A DNA stretch of 64,000 nucleotides, taken from positions 1-64,000 of the forward strand of contig CAZNRX010000018.1 of assembly GCA_964575455.1 (NCBI GenBank), read 5' to 3'. The notes under the pieces were generated by a model. That model worked only from the letters and a program-made list of their open reading frames with translations, was not told the origin of the DNA and searched no databases. Positions within the stretch are counted from its first letter, which is position 1. Every line of letters begins with the position of its first letter. The DNA is from SKLM01 sp964575455 (lineage in GTDB: Bacteria; Chloroflexota; Anaerolineae; B4-G1). A program made the position numbers and the translations under genes. This document shows positions 33,990 through 43,095 of this stretch, one piece after another.

Positions 33990-35432
33990 TCAGATGTGAA
34001 TCGGCTCGCCAAATACGCCGTGAGCGGCTTCCATCAGCGCTTCGCTCAAAGTGGGATGGGCGTGCACGGTGCGCGCAATCTCCTCCGGGGTCAGCTCCCA
34101 GGTGCGCGCCGATACGAGCTCAGGCAGCAGCTCCGTCACCTCGGGGCCGACTAGGTGCGCGCCCAGGATCTCGCCCGTCGTCGCCTCGGCGACGATCTTG
34201 ACGAAGCCCGCCCGCTCGCCCAAGGCGAGGGCCTTGCCATTGGGGCGGAAGGGGAATGTCCCCACCTTGACCTCGTGGCCCTGCTCGGCGGCCTCCGCCT
34301 CAGAGATGCCGAAGCTCGCTACCTGGGGGTGGCAGTACGTGCATCGGGGCACCGCGTCGTAGTCCAATAGTCTCGTCTCCACGCTGGCGATGGTCTCCGC
34401 CGCGATGATACCCTGTGCTGAGGCGACGTGAGCCAGCGCCATCTTCCCGGTGACGTCGCCAACGGCATAGACTCCGGGCACGTTGGTCCGCATCTGATTG
34501 TCCACCAGGATGTTACCTCGCTCCGTCTCTACGCCGACCTCTTCCAGGCCGATGTTCTCACTGTTCGGCACCACGCCGATCGCGATAAGCGCTCGCTCCG
34601 CTTCCAGGACGTCTTCCTCCTCGGCGGCTCCCGCCTGATTCTTGGTCGTCACAGTCACGCGTACCTCCTCGTCGGAGGCCTCAATGCCCTGAACGCGAGT
34701 GGAGGTCATGATCTCCACCCGTCGTCGCCTCCTGAACGCGCGCTCGACGATCTTGCTGACCTCCTCGTCCTCCAGCGGCACCGCATGCGGCAGCATCTCC
34801 ACCACGGTGACCTCCGTGCCGTACGAGCTCCACACTTGGGCGAACTCCATGCCGATCGGCCCGGCCCCGACGATGACGGCTGACTTGGGCAGATCCCGCA
34901 GCACGATGGCGCTTCGCGAAGTCATCACCCGTTCCCCGTCAGGGGTGATGCCCGGTATGGTCCGGGCGTGTGCGCCGGTGGCGATGATCACGTTGTCGGT
35001 CTCAATCGTGCGCGTGCCGCCCTCGTTCAGCTCGACCTCGACGGAGAGGCCCTGCATCGATCTGTGGGCTGCCTTGGTGGACGTCAGCACACCGCGGCCT
35101 TCGATCACGTCGATATCGTTCTTGCGCATCAGAAGGCCAACGCCCTTGACCAATCGCTCGGAGACCTGGCGGCTGCGGTCGACCGCGGCCGCGAAGTCCA
35201 GCTCTACGTCGGAGACGGAGAACCCGAACTCTCGACCGCGATCGAGCAACGAGACGACCTCGGCGTTGCGCAATAGGGCCTTCGTTGGGATGCAGCCCCA
35301 GTTTAGGCAGACGCCGCCCAAATGCTCTTGCTCAACCACGGCGACTGCTAGTCCCAATTGAGCGGCACGGATGGCGGCCACATAGCCGCCTGGACCCGCG
35401 CCGATGATGGTGACGTCATAGGCTTTGCTCAT
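33990..35432 (-). CDS. lpdA: Dihydrolipoamide dehydrogenase
   Basis: This 480-residue E3 flavoenzyme reoxidises lipoyl groups of 2-oxoacid dehydrogenase or glycine cleavage complexes with NAD+. The FAD site is IIGAGPGGYVAAI (10-21), the redox disulfide is GGVCLNWGCIPTK (Cys42, Cys47), the NAD site is VIVGAGPIGMEFAQ, the second FAD motif is GVYAVGDVTG, and the catalytic His is in VHAHPTLSEAL near the C-terminus. Length and motifs are complete. No E1, E2 or glycine-cleavage gene adjoins, so the partner complex is unknown. ATG 35432 is preceded by GGAGGAGA on the minus strand. Confidence 0.94.
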   Translation of the reverse strand: MSKAYDVTIIGAGPGGYVAAIRAAQLGLAVAVVEQEHLGGVCLNWGCIPTKALLRNAEVVSLLDRGREFGFSVSDVELDFAAAVDRSRQVSERLVKGVGLLMRKNDIDVIEGRGVLTSTKAAHRSMQGLSVEVELNEGGTRTIETDNVIIATGAHARTIPGITPDGERVMTSRSAIVLRDLPKSAVIVGAGPIGMEFAQVWSSYGTEVTVVEMLPHAVPLEDEEVSKIVERAFRRRRRVEIMTSTRVQGIEASDEEVRVTVTTKNQAGAAEEEDVLEAERALIAIGVVPNSENIGLEEVGVETERGNILVDNQMRTNVPGVYAVGDVTGKMALAHVASAQGIIAAETIASVETRLLDYDAVPRCTYCHPQVASFGISEAEAAEQGHEVKVGTFPFRPNGKALALGERAGFVKIVAEATTGEILGAHLVGPEVTELLPELVSARTWELTPEEIARTVHAHPTLSEALMEAAHGVFGEPIHI

Positions 35433-35562
35433 GTCTCTCCTCCTCGCATGATAGTAGGGGCACTTTGCCCTTAGCGGATCGCCCTTGGCGAATTGACCTC
35501 GGCAGATGGATTGAAAAGCATACAGACAGCCATTCTACTACTACAACGTGAACTGTCAAGCC

Positions 35563-35612
35563 TCGTTGTCGCCTCATCGCTTTATCGCTTTGTCGCTTTG
35601 TCGCTTCATCGC
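35563..35612. repeat. Octamer tandem repeat (TCGCTTTG-type) upstream of phoU
   Basis: Successive eight-base units TTGTCGCC, TCATCGCT, TTATCGCT, TTGTCGCT, TTGTCGCT, TCATCGCC. The last TTGTCG (35598-35603) doubles as the -35 element of the phoU promoter. Confidence 0.8.
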
Positions 35613-35626
35613 CTTTGTGCTACAAT
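35598..35626 (+). promoter_or_regulatory. Promoter of phoU
   Basis: TTGTCG (35598-35603) and TACAAT (35621-35626) are 17 bases apart. The -35 is contributed by the octamer repeat. Transcripts would carry a leader of about 120 bases containing the twin hairpins. The part of this gap nearest lpdA (35433-35562) shows nothing I can name. Confidence 0.55.
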
Positions 35627-35640
35627 AACGTTGTACTGGT

Positions 35641-35726
35641 GCCCCCAGGCTCGTTTGGGGGCTGGCTCTTCATCGCTCCCGGCCGACTCGCAATCCGCGA
35701 CGCCCCCAAGCTCGTTCGGGGGCTGG
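35641..35726. repeat. Two near-identical hairpins in the phoU leader
   Basis: GCCCCCA/TGGGGGC (35641-35662) and GCCCCC/GGGGGC (35702-35723) share the loop core GCTCGTT. The two 25-base units, each ending in CTGG, differ at three positions and start 61 bases apart. They may be a duplicated structural element or attenuator of phoU; no T-tract follows either. Confidence 0.7.
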
Positions 35727-35751
35727 ATGAGTGTTAATCATGGGGGAATTC

Positions 35752-36450
35752 ATGCCAAGAGAGACGTTTGACCGGGCCTTACAGGAGCTGGAGGATGAGC
35801 TGCTGACGTTGGGCAGCATGGTCGAGCAGGCGATTACGGACTCGGTGGCGAGCCTCAAGGGCCAGGATCGCGAAGAAGCGAGACGGTTGATTGAGCAGGA
35901 TCGCGAGCTGAATGAGAAGCGATACGCGCTTGAGGCCAAGGCCCTGACGTTGATCGCCACTCAGCAGCCCGCGGCCGGCGATCTGCGCACCATTGCTGCC
36001 GTCCTGAGCCTCGCGTCCGAGTTGGAGCGGATCGGCGACTACGCCAAGGGCATCGCCCGCATCACCCTGATGGTGGGTGATCAGCCCTTGCTCAAGCCGC
36101 TGATCGACGTGCCCCGCATGGCCAACAAGACTCGCGATATGCTCAACCGCGCGCTGCGGGCGTTTTCGGAGCGGGATATGGCCCTGGCCCGAGCGATCCC
36201 TCAGGAGGATGACGAGGTGGACGGGCTGTACAATCAGGTTTACCGGGAGCTGCTGACGTACATCATCTCCAACCCCCGCACCATCGACCAGGCCACCTAC
36301 CTTCTCTGGGTGGCCCATAACCTGGAGCGCGCTGCCGATCGTGTGACCAACATCTGCGAACGAGTCATCTTCACCGTCAGCGGCAAGCTGGTGGAGATCA
36401 AAGGGGGCGAGCAGGAGGAGATCACGTACAGGAACGCCACCAATACCTGA
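35752..36450 (+). CDS. phoU: Phosphate transport/signalling regulator PhoU
   Basis: This 232-residue all-helical protein of two PhoU repeats has MPRETFDRALQELEDELLTLGSMVEQAI at the start. The metal-binding acidic motifs ELERIGDYAKGIARI and NLERAADRVTNICERV lie at equivalent places in the two halves. PhoU restrains Pho two-component signalling and Pst transport. No pst or phoR/phoB gene is adjacent. ATG 35752 follows GGGGGAA; GTG 35731 and ATG 35740 are less likely. It converges on the solute-binding protein gene. Confidence 0.93.
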   Translation: MPRETFDRALQELEDELLTLGSMVEQAITDSVASLKGQDREEARRLIEQDRELNEKRYALEAKALTLIATQQPAAGDLRTIAAVLSLASELERIGDYAKGIARITLMVGDQPLLKPLIDVPRMANKTRDMLNRALRAFSERDMALARAIPQEDDEVDGLYNQVYRELLTYIISNPRTIDQATYLLWVAHNLERAADRVTNICERVIFTVSGKLVEIKGGEQEEITYRNATNT

Positions 36451-36524
36451 GCGCCAGAAGCCTTTTTCTCAAACTTATGTAGGGTGGGTTTCCACACCTG
36501 CCGAAACTGCGTTGAGCCAGCTCT

Positions 36525-36547
36525 CCCCCCGGACCCCTCAAGGGGGG
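36525..36547. terminator. Possible bidirectional terminator between phoU and the binding-protein gene
   Basis: CCCCCC (36525-36530) and GGGGGG (36542-36547) flank an 11-base loop in the convergent gap 36451-36610. There is no T-run on either side, so support is weak. Confidence 0.3.
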
Positions 36548-36610
36548 CACGAGTGTCTCTTAGTGCGCTACGCAGCCGGACGGAGTAGCGTCCAAAGCTC
36601 GTAGCGCTCG

Positions 36611-37981
36611 TTACCTCTGGAGGGCCTCGACGGCGTCGCTGGCGGCTTCTCTTGGCGAGGCGTGCCCGCGCAGCACAGCCGTCAGTGCCTGCTGCATGAG
36701 GGGGGCGATCGCCTCCGTCACGACTGGGCGCGGCGGTGGCATGGCGGCCTCAAGCAGATCCCTCAGCACCGTTCGTTCCTCCTCCGACACCCTCCATAAT
36801 CGAAGGGCGCTGCGCGTCGCCGGTAGGTAGCCGGCGGCCTGGGTCCACGATGCGTTCCGGCGCGCGGCTGTCAGCCAATCGACCAACCGCATAGCCATGA
36901 GTTGGCGATCCGGATCGTCGGTGACGATCGCTACCGCCCAGCCCCGCGCGACGCTGATGGGCTGTCCGCCCTTCGTGGGGATCGGCGCCGCGGCCATCGT
37001 CTCGTCGGCCTCCAGCCAGTAGCGACCGGCTCGCACCACCGTCATCCCCCCTTCGCCTCCCTTGAAACTCTCCCAGACCTGATCCACGTGCGTGGCCGTC
37101 AGCACCTGCGTCGGGGCGATGACCGTGTTCGAGACACAGCGGGTATAGAAATCGAGAACGTCGACCAGCGCCTCCTCGTCGAGTGTGGGGTCACCCTCGG
37201 CGTCGGTCAGCTTGCCCCCCGCCCCCAGATATTGAATCAGTGTAGCGTCGTTGACGGCCCCGGCTGGGCCGTCGTAACCACCGGCTGGGAAGAGGAAGGG
37301 CGCGGGAGCCGTGACGACCTGCGACCAAGAGAGGGGGGGAGCCTTGAAAAGAGCCAGTCGGTACGCCAGATGCTGCATATCGGCCCCCAGAACAGTCCCC
37401 ACGGTGTTACCCTCTACCTTCCCCATCGTCGTGGCGAAGGGGAAGCGATCGTCGGCGGCCGAAGGCGCCAGGAAGTCGTCGAGCGGCTGAATAAGACCCG
37501 ATCCGGCGACGGTGTCCAGGTCGGAGGCGTCCAAGACCACCAGATCCGGCAGGACGGCGGGAACGGCGTCCCGGGCTGTGCGCATGAAGTCGATCAAGCC
37601 CCCGCGTCCGTGAGCCTTCTTCACCACGACGTCGACCTGCAGATTAGGGTAGTTGTCGCTGAAATCGGATAGCTGCTGTGCAAGGACGTCTGAGCCTCCT
37701 CCTCCGCCGTACGGATCGAGCTCCTCCGGCAGCCAAAGTTCCAGCGTGTTGATCATCGGGGTTGGTTTGGGTGTGGGTGTTGGCGTGGGGCTGGGCGTGG
37801 GCTCGGTCGGCGTGTTCGTCGGCACGACGGGAATCCCCGTCAGCGCCGGACCATCGCAGGCCACCAGGCCGAGGGCTGTGGGCAGCACAGCGGCGATGGC
37901 TGCTAAACAGACGATGAACTGTCGTAACCGTGCCGTGCCGACCGACACATGCGGTCGTGATCTATCTCTATGTCTACTCAT
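36611..37981 (-). CDS. Extracellular solute-binding lipoprotein (ABC sugar-type)
   Basis: This 456-residue protein has an N-terminal hydrophobic segment ending in a lipobox (LGLVAC, about residues 37-42). A Pro/Thr-rich linker (TPTEPTPSPTPTPTPKPTP) follows, then a family-1-type periplasmic binding fold (LELWLPEEL ... VDVVVKKAHGRGG ... PDLVVLDASDL). It would be tethered outside the membrane to capture a substrate, possibly a sugar. Transmembrane permease and ATPase genes are absent, so it is an orphan here. ATG 37981 is preferred to 38014, since a TATAAT (37996-37991, minus strand) lies only about ten bases upstream. Confidence 0.82.
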   Translation of the reverse strand: MSRHRDRSRPHVSVGTARLRQFIVCLAAIAAVLPTALGLVACDGPALTGIPVVPTNTPTEPTPSPTPTPTPKPTPMINTLELWLPEELDPYGGGGGSDVLAQQLSDFSDNYPNLQVDVVVKKAHGRGGLIDFMRTARDAVPAVLPDLVVLDASDLDTVAGSGLIQPLDDFLAPSAADDRFPFATTMGKVEGNTVGTVLGADMQHLAYRLALFKAPPLSWSQVVTAPAPFLFPAGGYDGPAGAVNDATLIQYLGAGGKLTDAEGDPTLDEEALVDVLDFYTRCVSNTVIAPTQVLTATHVDQVWESFKGGEGGMTVVRAGRYWLEADETMAAAPIPTKGGQPISVARGWAVAIVTDDPDRQLMAMRLVDWLTAARRNASWTQAAGYLPATRSALRLWRVSEEERTVLRDLLEAAMPPPRPVVTEAIAPLMQQALTAVLRGHASPREAASDAVEALQR

Positions 37982-37990
37982 AGTAGATGG

Positions 37991-37996
37991 ATTATA
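37991..37996 (-). promoter_or_regulatory. -10 element of the binding-protein gene, nearly leaderless
   Basis: TATAAT on the minus strand lies ten bases ahead of ATG 37981. No good -35 at 16-18 bases was found. The start would be almost leaderless, as for the MBL-fold gene. Confidence 0.4.
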
Positions 37997-38020
37997 ACAC
38001 AATCCGCCGTTCAATCCTAC

Positions 38021-38049
38021 TTGTCAACCCTAGGACGTCGCGGTATCAT
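38021..38049 (+). promoter_or_regulatory. Promoter of the GT-C region
   Basis: TTGTCA (38021-38026) and TATCAT (38044-38049) are 17 bases apart. They face away from the binding-protein gene and lie about 108 bases ahead of the first GT-C start. Confidence 0.55.
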
Positions 38050-38156
38050 TGAGTCGCTTGCAGGAGGTTTGGCTCACGTCGATTCCACGGTGGCCAGCCT
38101 CCTCGATTTGTCTATGGGCTAGGGTTGATGGGTGGCTCTCAGAGTCAGATCCGGGG

Positions 38157-40367
38157 ATGGGAATAGGTAAGCGAATCGGCGTAGTCGCCTTGATCGCCAT
38201 CTTGGTAGTGGCGGTCGCGTTCCGGACCTGGCGTCTCAATAGCGTGCCTCCTGGTCTGACCCACGATGAGGCCAGCAACGGCCATGATGCAGCGGCCATC
38301 CTGCGCGGCGTTCGCCCTATCTATTTCACCGTAGGCTACGGCCACGAGCCTCTCTATCCCTATTCGGTTGCTCTCTTGATGGCGCTTCTCGGGACGACTG
38401 ATCTGACCCTTCGCCTGACCACGGTCTTGTGGGGCTTAGGCCTGATTCTGTTGACCTACCTTCTCTCCCGAAGGCTGTTTGGCGCGCTGCCCGCGCTGAT
38501 CGCCGGGGCTTGGATGGCGCTGTCCTTCTGGTGTGTGATGACCAGCCGAGTCGGCCTGCGTGCCGTCACGTCCGCGACGACGTTCGCGGCTTCTGCCTAT
38601 GCTTTCTGGCGGGCGGTTCCTTTGCCCGGCGCGATGGTGCATCGCGGCTGGGTTACCAGCCGTGAACAGGCGGTGCCAGAGTCGCGATTGAGCTGGCTAT
38701 GGTGGGTCGTCTCGGGTGTCTTCCTCGGTGCCTCGATCTACACCTACATGGCGAGCCGCGCGATGCCGGCGGTCTACGTTCTGTTCCTGGTCTACCTCGC
38801 AGCGCTTCAGGCCTTTGGTCGACGGCAAAAGGGCGACATGGCCCGGGGAGCAGAGCTCCGCGGCGTTGGGTCGACACACCTATCTTGGAGACGCCTCCTC
38901 GTGGGCGTGGCAGTCCTGTTGTTGATCGCGGCTGCCCTGGCGGCGCCGCTGATGCACTACTTAATGACGCATCCAGAGGCTGAGCAGCGCCTCGACCAGC
39001 TCAGCGGGCCGATCAGGGATGCTTTGCACGGGCGCTCTGGTACGTTATGGGATCACGTCTCCCAGTCGCTGCCCATGTTCACCATCCGGGGTGATCCACT
39101 GTGGCTCTACAATATCCCTGGCCGCCCGCTGCTTGATGTCCCCAGCGGCGCCTTTTTCTACGCCGGCTTGTTTGTCTGCCTGTGGCGTTGGCGTGACCCC
39201 CGCTACGGGTTCTTGCTGCTTTGGTTGGCTGCGGGCGTGGGGCCGGCCCTGGTGACGGGCCCTGATGCCACAGCGCTGCGGTCCATCGTCGCCCAGCCGG
39301 TGCTCTTCATCATCGCCGCGCTGGGCCTGACGACCGTGGTTAGGTTCCTCTATCGGCGTTGTGGGCGGTGGGGCCGCGTCGCGACAGCCTCAGCTGTGGT
39401 GGCGCTTCTGGTGGTGACCGGCGGTCGAACCGCCCACGCCTATTTCGATGTCTGGGCGCAGCACCGGGACGTCCGCGTGGTCTATCATCACGCCCTCGTA
39501 GAGCAGGCGCACTACCTTGACGCGCAAACGGAGGGCGGCGCCGTGGCTCTCTCGTCGATCTATCCGGGGCGCTTCCACGACCCGTACACGATGGAGGTCA
39601 CCCTGCGTCGGGACGATCTCTCCATGCGCTGGTTTGATGGTCGCAACTCCCTTCTCTTCCCGGCTGAGGGGCAGAGCCGCGTCGTCATCCCGACCATCGC
39701 GCCGCTCGACGAGGTGCTCCTGCCCATGTTCGTGCCCCAGGCTACCCTTGTACACACGGAGCGCTTTCGCCCAGATGATCTGGTCACCCACTTTGACGTC
39801 TATCGCTTCGACGCTGACGATGCTCTGGCGGATCTCATGCCCGCGGTGACGGGGAAACCCGTCTTCTGGAGTCCGTCGGATGCGTTCCCGGTCGCCCACC
39901 CACAGTCGACGTACGAGCCGCTCAGCCTCCCCATCAACGTAGGGGGCGTGGTTGACCTGGTGGGCTATGAGGTGTTGGAGCCAACGCTCGAGCCCGGAGG
40001 TGAGGTGGTGCTGCTGACGGTATGGCGCGTCCGGGACGCTGGCCCGGGCCTTGGCGCCACACACGCTGTGGCAAGGGCCGGGCACCGTATCTCTGAGCTG
40101 GTTGCGTTCACCCACGTCCTCGACCCCGATGGCAGCGTCGTTGGACAGAGGGATCGACTGGACGTGCCGTCCTGGCACTGGCGACCGGGTGACGTCTTCG
40201 TCCAGCTCCATCGCTTTCCGCTAGAGGCTGACCTCGCGCCCGGGCACTACACTCTCGAGGTGGGGTTCTACACCCGAGAGGCATCCAAGCGCCTGCCCGT
40301 CATCGTTGGCGATGCCGCCGTCGATGACCGGGTTCTCCTGCGGCCGCTGGAGGTTGCAGGCCCTTGA
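38157..40367 (+). CDS. GT-C family membrane glycosyltransferase (PMT_2/ArnT-like)
   Basis: This 736-residue integral membrane protein has a dozen or so hydrophobic segments. The first outer loop contains LTHDEASNGHD, the acidic catalytic motif of GT-C enzymes that use polyprenyl-phosphate sugars. The C-terminal third is extracytoplasmic and ends with a beta domain (about 39930-40320; ELVAFTHVLDPDGSVVGQ ... GHYTLEVGFY) shared with the neighbouring GT-C genes. It probably transfers a sugar to an envelope polymer or protein; donor and acceptor are unknown. ATG 38157, directly before the first membrane segment, is preferred to the frame opening at 38049. It overlaps the next gene by four bases. 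Confidence 0.8.
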   Translation: MGIGKRIGVVALIAILVVAVAFRTWRLNSVPPGLTHDEASNGHDAAAILRGVRPIYFTVGYGHEPLYPYSVALLMALLGTTDLTLRLTTVLWGLGLILLTYLLSRRLFGALPALIAGAWMALSFWCVMTSRVGLRAVTSATTFAASAYAFWRAVPLPGAMVHRGWVTSREQAVPESRLSWLWWVVSGVFLGASIYTYMASRAMPAVYVLFLVYLAALQAFGRRQKGDMARGAELRGVGSTHLSWRRLLVGVAVLLLIAAALAAPLMHYLMTHPEAEQRLDQLSGPIRDALHGRSGTLWDHVSQSLPMFTIRGDPLWLYNIPGRPLLDVPSGAFFYAGLFVCLWRWRDPRYGFLLLWLAAGVGPALVTGPDATALRSIVAQPVLFIIAALGLTTVVRFLYRRCGRWGRVATASAVVALLVVTGGRTAHAYFDVWAQHRDVRVVYHHALVEQAHYLDAQTEGGAVALSSIYPGRFHDPYTMEVTLRRDDLSMRWFDGRNSLLFPAEGQSRVVIPTIAPLDEVLLPMFVPQATLVHTERFRPDDLVTHFDVYRFDADDALADLMPAVTGKPVFWSPSDAFPVAHPQSTYEPLSLPINVGGVVDLVGYEVLEPTLEPGGEVVLLTVWRVRDAGPGLGATHAVARAGHRISELVAFTHVLDPDGSVVGQRDRLDVPSWHWRPGDVFVQLHRFPLEADLAPGHYTLEVGFYTREASKRLPVIVGDAAVDDRVLLRPLEVAGP

Positions 40368-42586
40368 ATAGCCCTGAACGCCCGTCATCAGGCGTGCGGG
40401 GGGGTGGTGCGTTGCACGTTCCGTGCGTGCGACGCACCTGTTCCTCTGAGCGTTCAACATCAGGCGTGCGGGGGTGGGAGTGGGCCCTCGTCGTCGTGCT
40501 CCTCCTTCTTGCCTGGGGGCTGAGGCTCTGCTTCCTGGAGGAGGTCCCGCCCGGCTGGCGGGACGACGAGCTCATCAACATCCACACTCTCTCCAATCAG
40601 CTGCTGGAGGGGCGATTCCCCCTTTACTACCTGGGCGCATCGGGTCACGAGCCTCTGTACCATCATTTGCATGCTGGTGTCCATGCCGTGTTGGGGTTCA
40701 ACGTGCTGAGCGGGCACATCCTCTCGGTGGCCTTCGGTTTGCTCTCCATCGCCCTGACGTATACCCTTGTCCGGCGCCTCTTTCCCGCCGGGCCGGCGAT
40801 TGCCGCTGTCGCCACCCTCACGATGGCGACTTCCTTCTGGTCCTTGATGTACAGCCGCACGGCGATCCGCCACATCAGCTTGCTGCCGTTGGCCGTTAGC
40901 ACCCTCTACGTCTTCTGGCGACAGATCGACGCTAGCGGTCAAGGTGCTGTGTCGTACCTTTGGGGATGGGGACTGACGGGCCTGCTACTGGGGGCGGCGC
41001 TCTACACCTACACCGCCTCTCGCCTGCTCCCGATTCTGCTGGCCATCTTCATTGCCTATCTGGCCTTGTTCCATCGTGACACCTTTAGGGCCCACTGGCG
41101 GGGGATGATCGTGGCGTTTGTAGTTATGGCCGTGCTGGCGGCGCCCCTGGGCATCGTTGTTGTAGGGGGGCGCACGAGGCATGCTATCGAGGGCATCGGC
41201 GCCGACGCGCGTGTGACGGAGCTGGCAGAGCCCCTGCGCCAGCTACGCGACGGGAATCCTGGACCGTTCCTTAGGGGTACCCGGAGGACGCTGGGTATGT
41301 TCCACGCCACCGGCGATCCCGAGTGGCTGTACAACATCTCTGGTCGGCCGGTGTTCAACCTTCTCGGGGGCATCATCCTCTGGGTCGGGGTCGCGCTCTG
41401 TCTCTATCGTTGGCGGCAGCCACGCTGCTTTCTCTTGCTCTCTTGGCTGGGGGTGGGATTATCCCCCGCTTTCATCAGCACACCGCCGGCCAGTCTCGGT
41501 CACACAATCCTCGCCCAGCCTGTTGCCTACATATTGCCGGCTCTAGCGTGCCTGGGCGGGGGGCTCCGCAAACACGAAAGACGCGAAACAGAACACGAAG
41601 GGCACGAAACAGCAGAGGCCCGTCCACCCGGTGCAGCCTTGACCATCATCTGTCTTCTGCTCGCGGCTTCCTTTGTCGTCACCAATGCCATCCGTGATCT
41701 CCGGGACTACTTCCTCGTCTGGCCCGAGCGAGAGATGGTCCGCGTCCTGTATCGAGCTGACTACAGGGAAGCCGCCCATTATCTGGATGCTCATCCTCAG
41801 CTCAAAGATGTTGCCGTCGCCAGCGCGCTGCTGGGACCCTGGGACCGTCTGGCCCTTGACGTCGACACCAGACACGATGACGTTGATGTACGCCTCTTCG
41901 ACCCAGGGCGGAGTCTGGTGTGGGCGGGGGGACAGCAGCGCTCGCCCATCATATTGACAGCTTGGCCCTCGGCAAGTCCTACCATCAAAGAGGCGTTGGA
42001 TCGTCATACCACCGTATCGGAGTCTCTCTCTACCGACCTCAAGCTGCATACCCTGTCCCCAGTAGGTGACCTCCAGGGAGGCGCTGATGGCTCGGGATTC
42101 CACCGGTTCAGCAATGGCCTCACGTTGACCGGTGCGTATTGGCTCGATCAGAGCGATCTGACACCTGGACAGGAAGCGGAGTTGATCACAACCTGGGTGC
42201 TGACTGAGCTAATCGACTTGCCACCACTGCCGATCATAGCCAATCCCCCGCCGCCTGGGGTCTATGCTGGTCCTCGGCTGGCCGTCTTTGCTCATCTCTT
42301 GGCCTCAGATGCGCAGCTCGAGGGTAGCCATCAGGAACGCCCACCGCTTGCTGTGGACGATGGCCTGTGGGTGGATCCGCTCACCCTTGAACCGGGCGAT
42401 CAGTTCATTCAGGTTCACCGTTTCCTGATCCCGCACGACCCGGCTGCGAGATCTTACCGGGTTGAGCTTGGCCTGTACGATCCGATGACGGGCGACCGAT
42501 GGGCCGTTTTGGATGGCGATGGGGAACCGGTGTCGGACCGCGTGTTGATTCGGCGGGAGGATCTCGCGAAAGCTGTTCTCAAGTAG
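40364..42586 (+). CDS. GT-C family membrane glycosyltransferase
   Basis: This 740-residue multi-spanning protein has the acidic outer-loop motif WRDDELINIHTL, a GT-C membrane core and the C-terminal beta domain (about 42110-42540). The start is unclear. TTG 40364 overlaps the previous stop, and in-frame GTG 40394 and GTG 40466 each lie in a copy of a 17-base direct repeat that encodes SGVRG. One cytosolic or outer loop carries a charged insert (KHERRETEHEGHETAEAR) encoded by a CACGAA repeat at 41571-41615. It is the second of a run of related genes. Confidence 0.78.
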   Translation: MNSPERPSSGVRGGGALHVPCVRRTCSSERSTSGVRGWEWALVVVLLLLAWGLRLCFLEEVPPGWRDDELINIHTLSNQLLEGRFPLYYLGASGHEPLYHHLHAGVHAVLGFNVLSGHILSVAFGLLSIALTYTLVRRLFPAGPAIAAVATLTMATSFWSLMYSRTAIRHISLLPLAVSTLYVFWRQIDASGQGAVSYLWGWGLTGLLLGAALYTYTASRLLPILLAIFIAYLALFHRDTFRAHWRGMIVAFVVMAVLAAPLGIVVVGGRTRHAIEGIGADARVTELAEPLRQLRDGNPGPFLRGTRRTLGMFHATGDPEWLYNISGRPVFNLLGGIILWVGVALCLYRWRQPRCFLLLSWLGVGLSPAFISTPPASLGHTILAQPVAYILPALACLGGGLRKHERRETEHEGHETAEARPPGAALTIICLLLAASFVVTNAIRDLRDYFLVWPEREMVRVLYRADYREAAHYLDAHPQLKDVAVASALLGPWDRLALDVDTRHDDVDVRLFDPGRSLVWAGGQQRSPIILTAWPSASPTIKEALDRHTTVSESLSTDLKLHTLSPVGDLQGGADGSGFHRFSNGLTLTGAYWLDQSDLTPGQEAELITTWVLTELIDLPPLPIIANPPPPGVYAGPRLAVFAHLLASDAQLEGSHQERPPLAVDDGLWVDPLTLEPGDQFIQVHRFLIPHDPAARSYRVELGLYDPMTGDRWAVLDGDGEPVSDRVLIRREDLAKAVLK
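40386..40474. repeat. 17-bp direct repeat pair at the 5' end of a GT-C gene
   Basis: CATCAGGCGTGCGGGGG occurs at 40386-40402 and again at 40458-40474. Both copies are in the same reading frame, and each offers a GTG. Confidence 0.75.
41571..41615 (+). repeat. CACGAA repeat inside a GT-C coding sequence
   Basis: Units AACACGAAAG, ACGCGAAACAG, AACACGAAGG and GCACGAAACAG are read in frame as a highly charged loop between membrane segments. They resemble the repeats at 22034 and 33973. Confidence 0.65.
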
Positions 42587-42600
42587 CGTCTCACTATCCT

Positions 42601-43035
42601 ATGACAGTCACTGGAGAGAGCACGGGTCGGGGAGGCGGCCGGCGTACAGAGCGGGTGAACAAGCTCAAACGGTCAGAGCAGGTAAACAAGCTCAAAGGAG
42701 GTGTGCCACCCCCGCTTGGGCGGGTCGTCTTGGTAGCCATCCTGCTGGTGGCAGCCGTTCTACGATTGGCGGCGCTGGATAGGGCTCCGCCGGGTCCTTC
42801 CTACGACGAACTACAAAACGCTCGCCTCAGCGAGCGCGTGTTGGAGGGGCGATGGGCCATCTACTACGCCGAGAACTTCGGGCAGGAGCCTCTCTATCCC
42901 ACGTTGGCTGCTTTGGCCGTTTGGCTGTTCGGTTGGAGCGTGAGCACGCTGCGGCTCCCCGGCGCGCTGGCGGGTCTTCTCTTCGTGCTCGTCGTCTACC
43001 GGGTCGGTCGAAGGCTGCACACGGAACGCGCTTGA
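42601..43035 (+). pseudogene. Truncated GT-C glycosyltransferase (N-terminal fragment)
   Basis: The 144-residue frame starts 14 bases after the preceding GT-C gene. It has a charged N-terminus with the near-repeat VNKLKRSEQVNKLKGG, a membrane segment (VVLVAILLVAAVLRLAAL), the acidic motif PSYDELQNAR, and a second segment ending VYRVGRRLHTERA. It then stops, whereas complete relatives run to 680-900 residues. The remaining catalytic core, later membrane segments and C-terminal beta domain are missing. The following 277 bases show no continuation in any frame that I can recognise, so it is a 3'-deleted copy. Confidence 0.72.
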
Positions 43036-43066
43036 CGGTGTCCCGATGTGCTTCTCGGGGCAGGCG

Positions 43067-43095
43067 TTGACAATAGGTTTCTAACGTGGTAAGCT
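43067..43095 (+). promoter_or_regulatory. Promoter of the secreted FN3 protein gene
   Basis: TTGACA (43067-43072) is followed after 17 bases by TAAGCT (43090-43095). A leader of about 210 bases would result. It can form GC-rich hairpins (around 43120-43160), but I recognise no riboswitch class in it. Confidence 0.5.
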
